DNA of 64,000 nt from Thelonectria olida (GCA_020736575.1 JAGPYM010000032.1:186001-250000), one strand, 5' to 3'. Shown: positions 54,492 through 64,000, counted from the stretch's first letter. The notes: generated from the sequence alone by a model not told the origin. Program-made: numbers and translations.

Positions 54492-56900
54492 TCAGGTCGT
54501 CTGCCATTCTGATTCCCCTCCAGGAAGCATATCTTCCATCTTATCCAAATCTTCCATCGTCAGTTCCTTCAGCTTGCGAGACTCGATCCGCTGCTTGATA
54601 TCCACCAACCCAATCTGATCCCGGAATTTGATGAACCTGTCCGCCGGCAATGTCTTGGTGAGGCCATCGGCCAACATGTCATCCGTTGAGACATGAGAGA
54701 CCTTAATTCTCCGGCGTTCAGCTTCCTGCCGCAGCCAATGATTGTGAATATCGACGTGCCGGAGCTTGGTGCGTAGTAGCGCAACCTCTGCGTTGACGAG
54801 CCGGATGGTCTGCTTGTTATCACACCAGATATTGATCCGGGATGAGTCTAGCTCAATGCCGATTTCCTTGATCAACCTCGATACAAACATTGCCTCCTTG
54901 GCTGCTTGAGCAAGAGACAACAACTCCGCCTCTGTTGTAGAAGTAGTCACTGTGTCTTGCTTGTTCGCTCGCCATCCGATAGTTCCTCCGAACAATCTCA
55001 TGACGTAGGCTTGTGAACTTTTTCGATCTAGGGTATTGTCGGCAAATGAAGAATCGCTCCAGGTATCGAAAGTATCTGAGCCTCCGAGCTGCATCGCGTA
55101 GAACTTGGTTCCAAGGAGATATCTGATCAGATGTTCGACAGCATCCAGATGTTCGGGGCTTGGATTCGTGTTAAACCTGGTCAACCGGGAAATCGGGAAA
55201 GCCACATCTGCTCTGGTAATCACAGCAGCATAAAGGATAGATCCGGTGCGTCGCTGGAATAGGTTGGTCGACTGACGTGATGCTCGGCCATCAAAGGGGA
55301 ACAATTCCTTCTGCTTCATTGGGGTCGTCGGGTATGGACCGCTCGTGTTCGTGATTAGGTTCGCCAATTTGTCGATGAACGCAGCTTGCGACAGCCAGAT
55401 CAGTCGTTGAATGCGATCTCGCACAATCTCGATGCCTAGGAACCACTGGAGCTCGTCCCCGCCAGTGAGCTGATAGATTGACTTCAGCTGTTCTATCAGG
55501 AAATCGACCTTCGGCTGGTTCGCTTTTCTATATGCCACGACAATATCATCAACGTAGAAGAAGATGATTACGCCTTCTTTAACAAAGCAGCAAGGTTCAT
55601 GAGGCACAGGGGTAAAGCCAAGCTTACCGAGCGTTGAGGTAAAATCCTTCTGCCACAAGAGTGGTGACTCGCGCAGCCCATATAGAGCTTTCTGGAGATG
55701 CAAGATCTCTCCACGCAACCGATATCCAGGTGGCATCCGCATGTAGATATTATACGGTAGCCGGGCATTGACAAACGCATTGACGGCGTCGTACTGGATG
55801 AGTTCTAGATCGAATCGTGCTGCGATTGCCATCAAGGTCCGGAAGGATCTCCCAGCTAATGTAGATGCATATGTGTTCTCGTAGATCGACTTGGCTTGCT
55901 GATCTCCACGAACTACAAGGCGTGCCTTACACTTCGTAAAGTACCCGTGCTTGTCAAACTTGTACACATATACCCACATGCAATCTAATAGCTGGTGACC
56001 CCTCGCGGTTTCCTTGTCTGCCTCAATCCATGAGCGCATTTCTGCGTGGCTCTGGAGATGTTTCTTTTCTGCCTCTAGGAACATTGATCCCAATGGATGG
56101 GTCTGAAGCTCCTTGTGCGTCTTGGGTAGCGGAGGCATTTGACGACGATGGGTTTTACCCGACAACTTGAATGGTTTCGATGCAGGAACATCAGGGCCGC
56201 CCGCAGTCTGACCCACAGTCTCGTGGAGCTGCACTTTGCTTAAAGCCCTAGCTTTGCGCTTGAACTCTTTACCACCAGGGCCGCCCGCAGTCTCACCCAC
56301 AAGCTTGTGGAGCTGCACTTTGCTTAAAGCCCGCTTGCTACCACTAATCGCCACAACTCGTGCAGCTAGCCTTCCGGCGTTAAATGCCGCTTCCCAGTTG
56401 CAAGCACGATTTCGGATAGCCCGGCAGTCAGGGCCGGCCAGAGCATACGGGGACAACTCATTTGTCTCCCAACGGCCGCCAGCTAGCATGGCACTTTCCT
56501 TATGCTCTGTAAGCTCTCTGATGGTCGCAGTCGCCATTGCTGCCACAGGGGGAGGAGTTGGTGCTGGGGTCAGCATTGGCTGGAACCGTGCTGTAGTGTA
56601 GAGTTGATCAGGCTCGCATACAGCAGGCTCCGGCACAACCTGAGCTGTTTCACCGCCTTTCATGCCACGCAGGACCACTCCATCCCTCGCTGGGTGCTCC
56701 GGAAGACCGAAACTGCGAAGCTCTTCATCTTCTTCCTGAGTAGACATACTCAAAGGAAACGAATCGGGTTCTGCGACCGTGTGGTCTTGTAGTAGCTCAG
56801 TGAGCTCATCTTCTGTCACCGTTAGCAGATCATCTTTTAAGTCCTTGATATCGCCAGAAAAGAACTCTCGCTCGTTGAAGATCACATCTCGTACTGCCAA
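54492..56900 (-). CDS. Copia reverse transcriptase and RNase H
   Basis: The frame is open for 802 codons. It begins in the linker after integrase (AVRDVIFNEREFFSGDIKD), continues through a low-complexity segment, and reaches the RT: MRSWIEADKETARGHQ, KARLVVRGDQQ, DAVNAFVNARL, KALYGLRESPLLWQ and the catalytic FFYVDDIVVAY. RNase H follows with TWSDSSFADN, TTEAELLSLAQAAKEA and DNKQTIRLVN. All catalytic motifs are present. A 28-residue segment (ALSKVQLHKLVGETAGGP and ALSKVQLHETVGQTAGGP) is duplicated in the linker. The frame is shifted relative to the integrase part. The enzyme copies element RNA into DNA in cytoplasmic particles. Confidence 0.9.
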   Translation of the reverse strand: MAVRDVIFNEREFFSGDIKDLKDDLLTVTEDELTELLQDHTVAEPDSFPLSMSTQEEDEELRSFGLPEHPARDGVVLRGMKGGETAQVVPEPAVCEPDQLYTTARFQPMLTPAPTPPPVAAMATATIRELTEHKESAMLAGGRWETNELSPYALAGPDCRAIRNRACNWEAAFNAGRLAARVVAISGSKRALSKVQLHKLVGETAGGPGGKEFKRKARALSKVQLHETVGQTAGGPDVPASKPFKLSGKTHRRQMPPLPKTHKELQTHPLGSMFLEAEKKHLQSHAEMRSWIEADKETARGHQLLDCMWVYVYKFDKHGYFTKCKARLVVRGDQQAKSIYENTYASTLAGRSFRTLMAIAARFDLELIQYDAVNAFVNARLPYNIYMRMPPGYRLRGEILHLQKALYGLRESPLLWQKDFTSTLGKLGFTPVPHEPCCFVKEGVIIFFYVDDIVVAYRKANQPKVDFLIEQLKSIYQLTGGDELQWFLGIEIVRDRIQRLIWLSQAAFIDKLANLITNTSGPYPTTPMKQKELFPFDGRASRQSTNLFQRRTGSILYAAVITRADVAFPISRLTRFNTNPSPEHLDAVEHLIRYLLGTKFYAMQLGGSDTFDTWSDSSFADNTLDRKSSQAYVMRLFGGTIGWRANKQDTVTTSTTEAELLSLAQAAKEAMFVSRLIKEIGIELDSSRINIWCDNKQTIRLVNAEVALLRTKLRHVDIHNHWLRQEAERRRIKVSHVSTDDMLADGLTKTLPADRFIKFRDQIGLVDIKQRIESRKLKELTMEDLDKMEDMLPGGESEWQTT
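56192..56332 (-). repeat. 84-bp in-frame duplication in the Copia linker
   Basis: Segments 56192-56248 and 56276-56332 are nearly the same, 84 bp apart, so 28 residues are repeated without breaking the frame. It lies in the variable linker between integrase and RT. Confidence 0.9.
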
Positions 56901-56911
56901 GACCTTCTTGG

Positions 56912-58084
56912 TCAGCGGATTCCAGATCCGATAGATATTCGTGGAGTTGTCAGGTAGATCGCCGCTCTAACGATCTCAGTCCACAGGAAGTGCGGTAGTT
57001 TTGCTGCTGCCCTCATCGCAGCGGCCATCGCCTTAATCACACCCCCCGAACGTTCGGCTCCTCCATTCTGCTCTTGTGTGTACGGGGCCGAGGGTTCCAA
57101 TCGGATATGTCTTTCTTGATTGAAGAAGGCTACTAGCCTGTGGTTGTCCCTGATTTCATTGTCGCACTCGATTGCCTCCGGGAAGAGTTGGTATTGATTA
57201 GCGAGCTTTCCCAATAGCTCCTTGAATGCGCTGATGAGTGCATCTGTGTCTCGGGAAATGAGGTAAATATCGAACACGTAGTTAGAGTATCGATCCGTAA
57301 TCAACATCGCACACCAGTATCCCTTAGGATCAGGTTCGAAGTCGAGGAAATCTACTGCTAGTCGCTGACCCGGCTTGTTCGGGCGCTCTCGTGGGCGTCG
57401 GCTGATCAGCCGTTTGGCCTTGGCCCTGCCGCAGGCGTCGCACTCGGCAGTTGATAGACCTTTAATTCGCACCCCCCGAGAGTGATGCGGCAGATGATCG
57501 ATTGCTGCTGGTCCCGGATGACCGAGGCGTAGATGCCAGATATGTCCGTTGGCTGAACTCGGCGACCGTTCGGTCCAGGAGTTGATCCTATTCCTTCGAG
57601 CTCCGAAAGAGGCCTTCGTCATCGGCTCTTGAATATCTTCAATGACAAATTGGTCGTGTCGATCAATCAGAGAGCAGATGATCGAGTCATCTTTCCGGCG
57701 TAGGTAGTTATTTGGGACTTTGTTATCCCACCAGTATCCTTTCCTTCGCAATAGCCGGAGGGACACGAGATTGCAGGCAAAATTCTCACAGAATGCAACA
57801 TCATGCAGACGCATGATATGTCCGCCGGTAGGTCCGTTGACTTGGAGATCGACCTCTCCGTATCCTAGGATGGGGACCTGAACATCTCCAGCGAAGACAA
57901 AATCTTCAGGAGGCGCGGAGCGAAAGTTGAGGAATCTCGTGATCGTGTTGAAGATGTGTATCGTTGTACCAGAGTCCAGGATCGCTGAGTTCCTGAGCGG
58001 GTATGGTGATGTATTGAGTGCACCCTTCGGGCTGCCCGCACTAACGAGGAAACAGGCTTTCGTCCTCGCTGCCCTGGGGAAGCG
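56912..58084 (-). pseudogene. Copia protease and integrase, 3' part deleted
   Basis: Directly after the gag stop the same frame gives the protease with AILDSGTTIHIFN (active-site D-S-G), then GDVQVPILGYGEVDL. The integrase has the HHCC zinc domain (HLRLGHPGPAAIDHL and CDACGRAKA) and catalytic residues in AVDFLDFEP, ITDRYSNYVF and the Glu near NGGAERSGGVI. The frame ends a few codons after WTEIVRAAIYL. In related elements 70-90 more residues come before STNIYRIWNP, which here lies a few bases later in another frame. A deletion joined these two points (about 56948-56957). Confidence 0.75.
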
Positions 58085-59485
58085 TCAATCTGACTCGTTG
58101 TCCTTTTCTTTCAGTACTCGCTGGATCTCCGCCTCTAGGCTCTGATGTTCTTGGCGACGTTCTTTAATAAAGTGCTCGATTATCGGGTGCGGTGTCCACC
58201 CCTCTGGACGGATCTTGTGATTGATGTAGAAGCACTTCTTTAATGTATGACCTTTCGATAGGCACGCATTGCATTTTGCAGAGCTCTCATACTCGGATAG
58301 AGGATCCTGTCGTTTCCGCTTTCCTGATGATAAACTTCCTCCGCGACCTCCACGGCCACGACCTCCACGACCACGACCCCTACCGCTGCCTCTACCGGAA
58401 TGGTTAGCAAGCTCGGGGGGCTGATCGTTAGGCTGCTCGTCATCATCTGCTTCTTGCCCATGCAGGGTCACGAAGCCAGCCTTGTGATTCCTGGTTGGCT
58501 TTGCTCTGAGCTCCATATTGATTTCACGAGTGAGTTCCTCGGCCAGTTGTGTATAGGTGTAATCTCCGCTGACAAGGTCCTCCCAGTAATTCTGACGGGT
58601 GTTCAAGACCCAAGTTGGCATGATCGGCCGTAGTGTCGTAAGAATGTCTTGGGCCCAGGTCTGCGGGTTCGTTGTATCCGAGGCGCCGTATCGAATACCG
58701 ACGGCCATTAGGTTTTCCCACTCCCTGACCCATTTGCTCATTTTGCTCAGCGAAGATGGTACCTTCCGTAGGTGATCGCGATACTCCAGCAACGCATCAG
58801 TTTGACTGTGTGCCATCGCAATTACTCCTTTCTCTTTCAAGGCCAAGTACCAAGCACGAGTTCCAGCAATCGGGTCTAGGATATTCATCCAGATCTCATC
58901 CGAAACAGAGCTGCGAACCCATTCGCGTAGTTTCACGTTCGCATCTGCGAGTTTTTCCCATTTTCTCTGGCTCTCTCGATAGGAGATCCATGCTGCGTTA
59001 TATGCCGTACTGGCGTTCTGAGACATGCGTTGTGCCTCGGATGTATCGGGATCAAGACCATCTCCTGGCTCAGTACTGACACCAGGTTCGGAGCCCTGAT
59101 CCGAGTCGCTCGTAGGGTCACCATCATCAACAGTAATCGAGTCTGCAATGCCGGTCGATTGGCTCGCTTGGGCTCGAGTATTAGATCTTGAGGGTCGTGC
59201 TCGAGCTGTCGATGGGACGTTCTTTCGACCTTGCGTCGATGATCTGCCTCTTGGTCTATTGCCTCTATCGTCGGCGTCGGTGTTGTCGATATCGTTAGTC
59301 GCAGTGTTCTGCAGGAAATCCTTCCAAGCTGGTTGATTCGGCTTGCGCGGCCACGGTTGAGGATGATCTGGTCGAAGGTAGATCCAGATTCCGAGATCGT
59401 TAGCCTTACTTTGGAAATGTCGGCTCCATCTGTCCCAATCATCGCCGGATCGGAACACGATCGTCTTCTGGGCGGTCTCGTTCAT
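58085..59485 (-). CDS. Copia gag-like protein with CCHC knuckle
   Basis: 466 residues starting MNETAQKTIVFRSGDDWDRW, the usual N-terminus of fungal Copia gag proteins. A disordered, Asp/Arg-rich middle follows, then the helical gag core (AWYLALKEKGVIAMAHSQ, LSKMSKWVREWENLMAVG). The C-terminus carries Gly/Arg repeats (GRGRGRGGRGRGGRGG) and a CNACLSKGHTLKKC zinc knuckle for RNA packaging. The frame stops at TGA (58085-58087) and continues without shift into the protease, so gag and pol are separated only by that codon. Confidence 0.85.
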   Translation of the reverse strand: MNETAQKTIVFRSGDDWDRWSRHFQSKANDLGIWIYLRPDHPQPWPRKPNQPAWKDFLQNTATNDIDNTDADDRGNRPRGRSSTQGRKNVPSTARARPSRSNTRAQASQSTGIADSITVDDGDPTSDSDQGSEPGVSTEPGDGLDPDTSEAQRMSQNASTAYNAAWISYRESQRKWEKLADANVKLREWVRSSVSDEIWMNILDPIAGTRAWYLALKEKGVIAMAHSQTDALLEYRDHLRKVPSSLSKMSKWVREWENLMAVGIRYGASDTTNPQTWAQDILTTLRPIMPTWVLNTRQNYWEDLVSGDYTYTQLAEELTREINMELRAKPTRNHKAGFVTLHGQEADDDEQPNDQPPELANHSGRGSGRGRGRGGRGRGGRGGSLSSGKRKRQDPLSEYESSAKCNACLSKGHTLKKCFYINHKIRPEGWTPHPIIEHFIKERRQEHQSLEAEIQRVLKEKDNESD

Positions 59486-59552
59486 CTTAAGTCAGGTCGA
59501 CTCGTATCGTGAGATGCGCGATTAACTCGAGAGATCAAATGAGACTCTTAAT

Positions 59553-59780
59553 TGTCGGATACGAGGGTGGTCAGTCAAGATGAATGATGATCTCAAGATG
59601 GAGAACAGATTATTCATTGATTCAACCCTCTCCTGTCGTCTTCGTCCTTCCTCGTCCTCATTATATTCGACGAGACGAGGCTGTGATACGAGACCTGCCG
59701 GACCTGCAACAGATCTGTAACACCACTCTGACTCTTGTGTTGCACTTCGTGTGACAATCTGGGTAGAGACATATGCAACA
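59553..59780 (-). repeat. Copia LTR (5' LTR in element orientation)
   Basis: 228 bp, TG...CA, one base different from the LTR at 54179-54406. In element orientation it begins TGTTGCATATGTCTC and ends TATCCGACA. Confidence 0.95.
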
Positions 59781-60155
59781 ATATTTACAGGTGTAAGTTG
59801 AACGTTGTCATCCGAAGTCACGGGCCATGACCAAATAGGCAATTTCCTCGCGCTAGACCTAAAACGTAAAGGGTGGCCCATTGAGGGGGTGGCCCGTTGA
59901 CCTGTGGCCGACGTTACTTCACTAATAAGCGAGGGAAATAAAACTTAATGTTCACAATAAAAGCCTAAGCCGGTCCTGAATTAACAGCTTTTGAAATAAC
60001 CAGTCGTATGACGTTTGGCCACCGGCCACTAGCCAGCCTCTTGTCAGCTTGAGTTCATTTCACCGTTGGTACGTACGTAAGAAACCTAAATTGGTGTGCT
60101 GGGCGAAGCCACTTACGTAGCTTCGTGCAACACCATGCGTCGAGCTTACTATGAG

Positions 60156-60425
60156 CAGGGTTGGAAAACGATCGATTGGAAATCCTGCTCGATCGATATC
60201 GTATCGATCCAACCTCCAATCGATCGAATTGATCGTCGATCGGGTGGTAAGTCGAAGAGGTGTCGGGTAGGCTCGCCCTGGATACTGCGTCCGAGTGGAT
60301 CCCAACACATGAGCGTATCCCACAAAACATTCCGACAAACGCCATTGGTGGAGAGAGGAAGGAAGGCACCCCCACCTTCCTTTCCAGGGCTCAGAATCGA
60401 TCTATACGATCGATTTCCAACTCTG
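60156..60425. mobile_element. 270-bp hAT-like MITE with 8-bp target duplication
   Basis: The ends are CAGGGTTGGAAAACGATCGA and, from the other side, CAGAGTTGGAAATCGATCGT, an imperfect inverted repeat starting CAG like hAT elements. The flanks are ACTATGAG (60148-60155) and ACTACGAG (60426-60433), 7 of 8 identical, the difference being T/C. The arms contain several CGATCGAT words. There is no transposase. Its ends differ from those of the 5-kb hAT at 14568, so another hAT moved it. Confidence 0.85.
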
Positions 60426-60433
60426 ACTACGAG

Positions 60434-61635
60434 GGATGGCACCAACAAGCATAACCCAATTACCTGGCGTCCCCGTCGAAAGGGCAAGGCCGTTGTTCAC
60501 AAATGTCGAGTCTTTAGCACCCTGCACGAATACGTCAGGCCTTGGCAAGATGCTCGCTCCACCATCGAAGTTTCAGTGCTGATCGGACATGCAGCTAAGT
60601 CACGCTAATCCTTTTAGTTAGTTTGCTGCGAGGGTCACCACCCAGTCAAATAAGCAGAACTGAACGACTTTGATCTGTATTACCGGACTAAGGCGTGAAC
60701 AATCGAAGGTTAAAGTCGAGCTAGCTGACTCGATCGCCTTCACGTCGCCGATTCCGACGGTGTATATGGGAGCATCCATATCTCCCAGGTCAATGAAAAT
60801 CATAAATTTGTGCCACAACTATACCACTTATTCCATATAGTCAGCTGATAATACGACTCAAAATCTCAACCTAGACCATCGGATACGGCTATGAATAGAC
60901 GGCGTGCACTAAGACGGGCCGATTATAGATGACTTAATTGCTAGGAAGCCGTTGCACACAACTCCCACCCCCCCAAAAGAATCACTGCTATTCAGGATGC
61001 GGCCAATGAGGAGGTATTTCGCGCTACAAGACATGGCAATTGCGGATCCTAACCAGCCAGCGACGGCGGCAGATATGCTGGACGAGCTCTTTGCAATTAG
61101 AGACTGGAGGTAAACTCTTCTTCTACAGCGAAGTGGCTACACCTTTGTGATCTTACTTTTCTATATCTTTTTAACTGTCAACAAGTCAGAAACAGCAGTG
61201 ACGAAACAGGTTGTGTCGCCACGTCTCCGGCGAGCAGAGCTGGGTGGTGCGTTGAAACAACCCACTTCCATGTCAAGCCACGGGTATGAGTTATTGAGAG
61301 CATGCATTCATGAAGGAGAAGCCCTAGGTGGGACGAGATGGGAGAGGCGTTGAATGAATGATCATGGCACGATGTGATGAACGTCGGCGTCAACTTATCT
61401 ACAAACAGAAAGTCATAATTCCCTTCTGATATGATCGGTATGTCCGAGATACAGGGAAACTCGATTGAGTTTGTCAGGCGCTATCATCAATTCCCTGCTT
61501 GAGCTGCATTAATTCCCTAACTCCCTGATCTAAGTTCCCAAGCAACAAACGCCATTGAACACGCCTAATAACTCCAACTATCATGCGCCTCATATACTCC
61601 TCCATGAATCATTCTCAGCTACACACAAGGTTGGT
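60434..61635. other. Intergenic, no firm gene
   Basis: A short ORF near 61010-61108 (MRRYFALQDMAIADPNQP, then ADMLDELFAIRDW) ends at a possible splice donor and looks protein-like, but no second exon joined it with correct phase. The rest shows nothing recognisable. Confidence 0.35.
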
Positions 61636-62018
61636 TCAGTCTTTCTTCCAAAACTTCCACTTCTGCTTCGGCAGACATGATGACGGGCGTAGGTAGCGGT
61701 TCAACATCTCCTTCACCTCGTCCGGAAGGTCACCGATAGACTCGTTGAGGGTATCAATGATAAATCGGTTGGCTGCTCTCAATCAACGCCAAACCCCCTA
61801 CCATAGTGGAGGAAAACGGAACGCTGTAGAAGAGAAAACCTACGCATGAGGTCAAGCCCATCATCAGCATTCAACGCCATATCCATCCTCGCAGAAGTAT
61901 AGCACCCATACCGCTGCTGCACCTCAAGCATGCGAATCCATAATCCCCGTGTCTCATCGGCCGTCATGCCCTTGCAGCTGCGTTCGGAGCAGGTGCTTTC
62001 CTGGCGCGAGCGCTCCAT
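61636..62018 (-). CDS. Small two-exon hypothetical protein
   Basis: Exon 1 is 61844-62018 and exon 2 is 61636-61775; the 68-nt intron has GTAGGT and GAGAG ends and phases agree, giving 104 residues. The first part has Cys residues in STCSERSCKG and the helix TADETRGLWIRMLEVQQRYGCYTSARMDMAL. Exon 2 continues NRFIIDTLNESIGDLPDEVKEML and ends in a basic aromatic tail (KQKWKFWKKD). Helical content with spaced Cys suggests a small cytosolic protein. No family name is known to me. Good codon continuity over the splice supports a real gene. Confidence 0.6.
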
Positions 62019-62765
62019 GAGTCGGTCTTCTTTGGTGGTACAGTTATGTTTGGCGTGACTATCGTGTTGTCGCTTGGGGAATTCCAGTCCGATGTGGGAG
62101 AGAAAGGGACTGGGCGGTTTTCGCGATACAATCCGTGGAGTATGTGAAGTGGTTGTGTTTATGGTGCTTTTTGCTAGTCATTCCACCCCCCATCGGAGGT
62201 ACGAAGGTCCAGGGATGGTCGATCTTGGACCACGGAATTTTAAAGCAAGGCATTGCCATCAGTGTGACGCAAGATACCCTTACCCATTGGGGTTAAGTTC
62301 GAGCCCCGGCAGAGGCGCCACCCAGGTGATACGCAGTCGGAAAGCCAGACCAGGGAAGCTTCACGTCGCGTGGTAGCGGGCTGATGAAAGAGCGGCTGGG
62401 GGGCCGCTAACGTACCTTGCGAATATTAATCATGATTTCACTGACGCGAGTCTCCTATGAGCTTTACGCCTTGCGACCAGTCGCTGCTCCATTCGGTACA
62501 TCGACGCCTAGGGCTGTACCCTGGCGGTGCCTACCTCTCATATTTGATCTTTTACAATACTGTATATCCTTTAACCTTCTCAGGACAAATCAATCATCTA
62601 GTCTCGACGATTGGTCTGCAGTTGCCTGATGACTCTGCTAGACACATCCCGAACCCACATGTAATCTGTTCCTATGCTGTAACAAAGGCAGGACTAATTC
62701 TTCATTCTCAAACCTAATATTTTCAAAACTATGGAAAGTACAGTAACTACGTGTGACTTAAGAAT
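62019..62765. other. Intergenic, one weak tRNA-like patch
   Basis: AGTTCGAGCCC at about 62291-62301 resembles a tRNA B box, with GGGG four bases before it. The loop that would form has 11 bases, not 7, so no tRNA is called. No ORF is supported. Confidence 0.4.
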
Positions 62766-63603
62766 TCAATCAACGCGCTTTAGCATCTCTGAGATCAAAC
62801 CCCTAACGTATTCCCCAGTTTCTACTGTTAAACGCTGGAATTCCTCGCTCCGCCACAACTCAACCACTTTGCAAGCTGTATACATGTTCACCAAGTCCCT
62901 CATCTCGTCACACTCGATTGTGTTTTCATAGCAGAAATGTACTAGCTGGACAATATCGTCGATTGCTTCTTCGTACACAGTGAACCGTTCTAGGGTTTGC
63001 CGCAGTTTGCGAAGGCAAAGCAGTTTCAACGTAGAAATACCATAGCAATCAGCGAAGATATAGAGGCGAGCATGGGAAAGGAGAACATCTGAAAAATCAT
63101 CCTCGGGAGAGTTGGCCTCCGGTTCGCGATCCAGGTCTACGCCTGGATAAAGTTTCTTGAACTGACTCCAGAGATCTTTATCCTTGAATAGTGCTGAGCC
63201 TTCACCCCACGATAGTGATGATTTCTTTTTCCTGGATCTCGTAAACTTTGGAGGTGAATCGGGTGGAGGAGGAAACTCTTTGGGGCTCGTCTGCTCTCGA
63301 GTCCGAGGTGGCGCAGTCAGATAATCTCCAGTATATGCATACTGGCTAAATCGAACAAACGTTTCTGGGTCAACGTCGGGCCATCTCACGCAGCGCTCGC
63401 TAGCTTCCCGCAGATCCCCATTAATGAGCTTATCGAGAGCTTGTGATTGACAGGCAACAACGGCGCTGTGGATGAGGAATTGCCTCTTATCACAACCAAC
63501 GAGGAACTTGAAAAAATCCGACGAGAGAATGCTATTACGAGTGTCAGCATCCCTTCAGCAAACCACCAGGCTAATACTACCTCTCATACGGGATTGCAGC
63601 CAT
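62766..63603 (-). CDS. BTB/POZ-domain protein
   Basis: Two exons, 63581-63603 and 62766-63531, give 262 residues (phases agree). The start MAAIPYES joins directly to ILSSDFFKFLVGCDKRQFLIHSAVVACQSQALDKLINGD, the first half of a BTB domain. WPDVDPETFVRFSQYAYTGDY is its second conserved block. A disordered Pro/Lys-rich insertion follows (PPPPDSPPKF, RSRKKKSS), then ARLYIFADCYGISTLKLLCLRKL, the last BTB helices, and a helical C-terminus. BTB proteins of this fungal type often dimerise and may recruit Cullin-3 ubiquitin ligase. No BACK or Kelch repeats are present. The earlier ATG at 63389 alone would cut off the start of the domain. Confidence 0.85.
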
Positions 63604-64000
63604 GGTTGATTGAGTGGGTAGGGAGTATGAAGGTAAAAGAGAACCGATCGTGAGCAGTCCATGGCAGTGTTATTGAAGTACTCGGAGATGAGCCATTATG
63701 TATGCTTTTGCATCTGCAGATCCATGACGAATTGGAATGTAAGAGAAGAGAATGATGACATCAAGGTTGTTAGTGTTTATTGTCATTTACTATAACTTTA
63801 CTAGAAGAACGTCTCGATCCACTCTCTTAACACGCGCAGTCTTTCTTATAGTAATTTAGTCAATTTCTCATAGTAAAAGCTAGAGGTGTCGGACCGACAG
63901 GTCGGTCCGCTGTGATGACTAAGGGGCTTTGGAGACGTAGTCAGAAAGTCCCGCACTTCTCAACAGATTGAACACACACATAAGCAACACACATTGAATA
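63604..64000. other. Right edge: promoter side of the BTB gene and a hairpin
   Basis: A perfect 9-bp inverted repeat, CGGACCGAC/GTCGGTCCG with a 2-nt loop, lies at 63890-63909. It starts just after a TG at 63887 (TGTCGGAC), which could be the edge of an LTR continuing beyond the window; this cannot be tested here. AT-rich sequence precedes it. Confidence 0.4.

Larger units (their letters stand above)
54179..59780 (-). mobile_element. Copia-type LTR retrotransposon, 5.6 kb, near-identical LTRs
   Basis: Two 228-bp LTRs with one difference enclose gag, protease, integrase, RT and RNase H in the Ty1/Copia order on the minus strand. A polypurine tract precedes the 3' LTR. Inside the 5' LTR border lies ATTAAGAGTCTCATTTGATC, where a primer site would be; the matching tRNA was not identified. 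No 5-bp target duplication exists: CCAGC on one side, ATATT on the other. The single LTR difference marks a recent insertion, but gag-pol carries a stop and an internal deletion. Confidence 0.92.
53484..59914 (-). mobile_element. pogo-type DNA transposon carrying a nested Copia element
   Basis: The terminal inverted repeats start ACGTAGGCCACAGGTCAACG on the left and ACGTCGGCCACAGGTCAACG (read inward) on the right, about 43 bp with one mismatch, flanked by TA at 53482-53483 and 59915-59916. Inside, a transposase C-terminus remains on the left. A Copia retrotransposon fills 54179-59780. Only about 90 bp separate it from the right repeat, so most of the transposase gene is gone. Confidence 0.88.

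Noticed and set aside
61010..61353. Small plus-strand gene with two exons
   Set aside because: The second ORF could not be joined to the first with a valid splice phase.
62266..62320. tRNA gene or tRNA-derived SINE
   Set aside because: Only a B-box-like word is present; the T-loop would be 11 bases and no acceptor stem forms.

Overview
The window reads as nuclear DNA of a filamentous ascomycete (Pezizomycotina). Genes carry short (about 45-85 nt) GT-AG introns, intergenic spaces are 0.3-2.3 kb, and several protein types are typical of this group: a fungal rhodopsin-domain 7-TM protein, a fungal PD-(D/E)XK nuclease-like protein, a NOV_C protein, an F-box/ankyrin protein, an HP1-like chromo protein, and a FAD epoxidase beside a polytopic membrane protein as in terpenoid clusters. 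No rRNA, tRNA, CRISPR or prokaryotic feature was supported. The species cannot be named from the sequence alone.

Layout. 1-9.75 kb is stacked transposable elements: the 3' part of a Mutator-like transposase, a purine-rich tract with an LTR-like block, the C-terminal half of a LINE with a restriction-like endonuclease, and a nearly complete Tad/I-type LINE whose ORF1 is split by one frameshift. 10.1-14.5 kb holds an F-box/ankyrin gene, a 65-bp tandem repeat, and a tandem pair (FAD monooxygenase with a frameshift, then a membrane protein resembling terpene-cyclase or PaxA-type proteins). 14.57-19.63 kb is a hAT element with ornate subterminal repeats and a transposase broken by one TAG. 20.94-22.80 kb is an apparently intact pogo/Fot1-type element with 47-bp perfect inverted repeats and TA target duplications.

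23.8-46 kb is the more gene-like part: HP1-like protein, small kinase, small Cys-rich ORF, Helitron remnant, frameshifted PD-(D/E)XK protein, APC-family permease, rhodopsin-domain protein, a disordered Ser/Pro-rich protein, and the molybdenum-domain half of xanthine dehydrogenase. The xanthine dehydrogenase fragment begins at a perfect 38-bp palindrome and is followed by a 567-bp MITE with a perfect 8-bp target duplication. 46.7-52.0 kb is a decayed, 5'-truncated NOV_C (NO VEIN/sacsin-like) gene with at least four frame breaks. It is followed by an intact MARVEL-like gene, then by a Copia element nested in a pogo element (53.48-59.91 kb), a hAT-like MITE, a small two-exon gene and a BTB/POZ gene.

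The genes do not form one pathway. The clearest functional unit is the monooxygenase plus membrane-protein pair, a fragment of a terpenoid-type cluster. The dominant theme is repeat invasion and gene decay: four host genes (FAD monooxygenase, PD-(D/E)XK protein, xanthine dehydrogenase, NOV_C protein) are frameshifted or truncated, next to several low-divergence mobile elements. Single-base frameshifts were inferred by eye from family conservation; homopolymer sequencing error remains possible for some of them.
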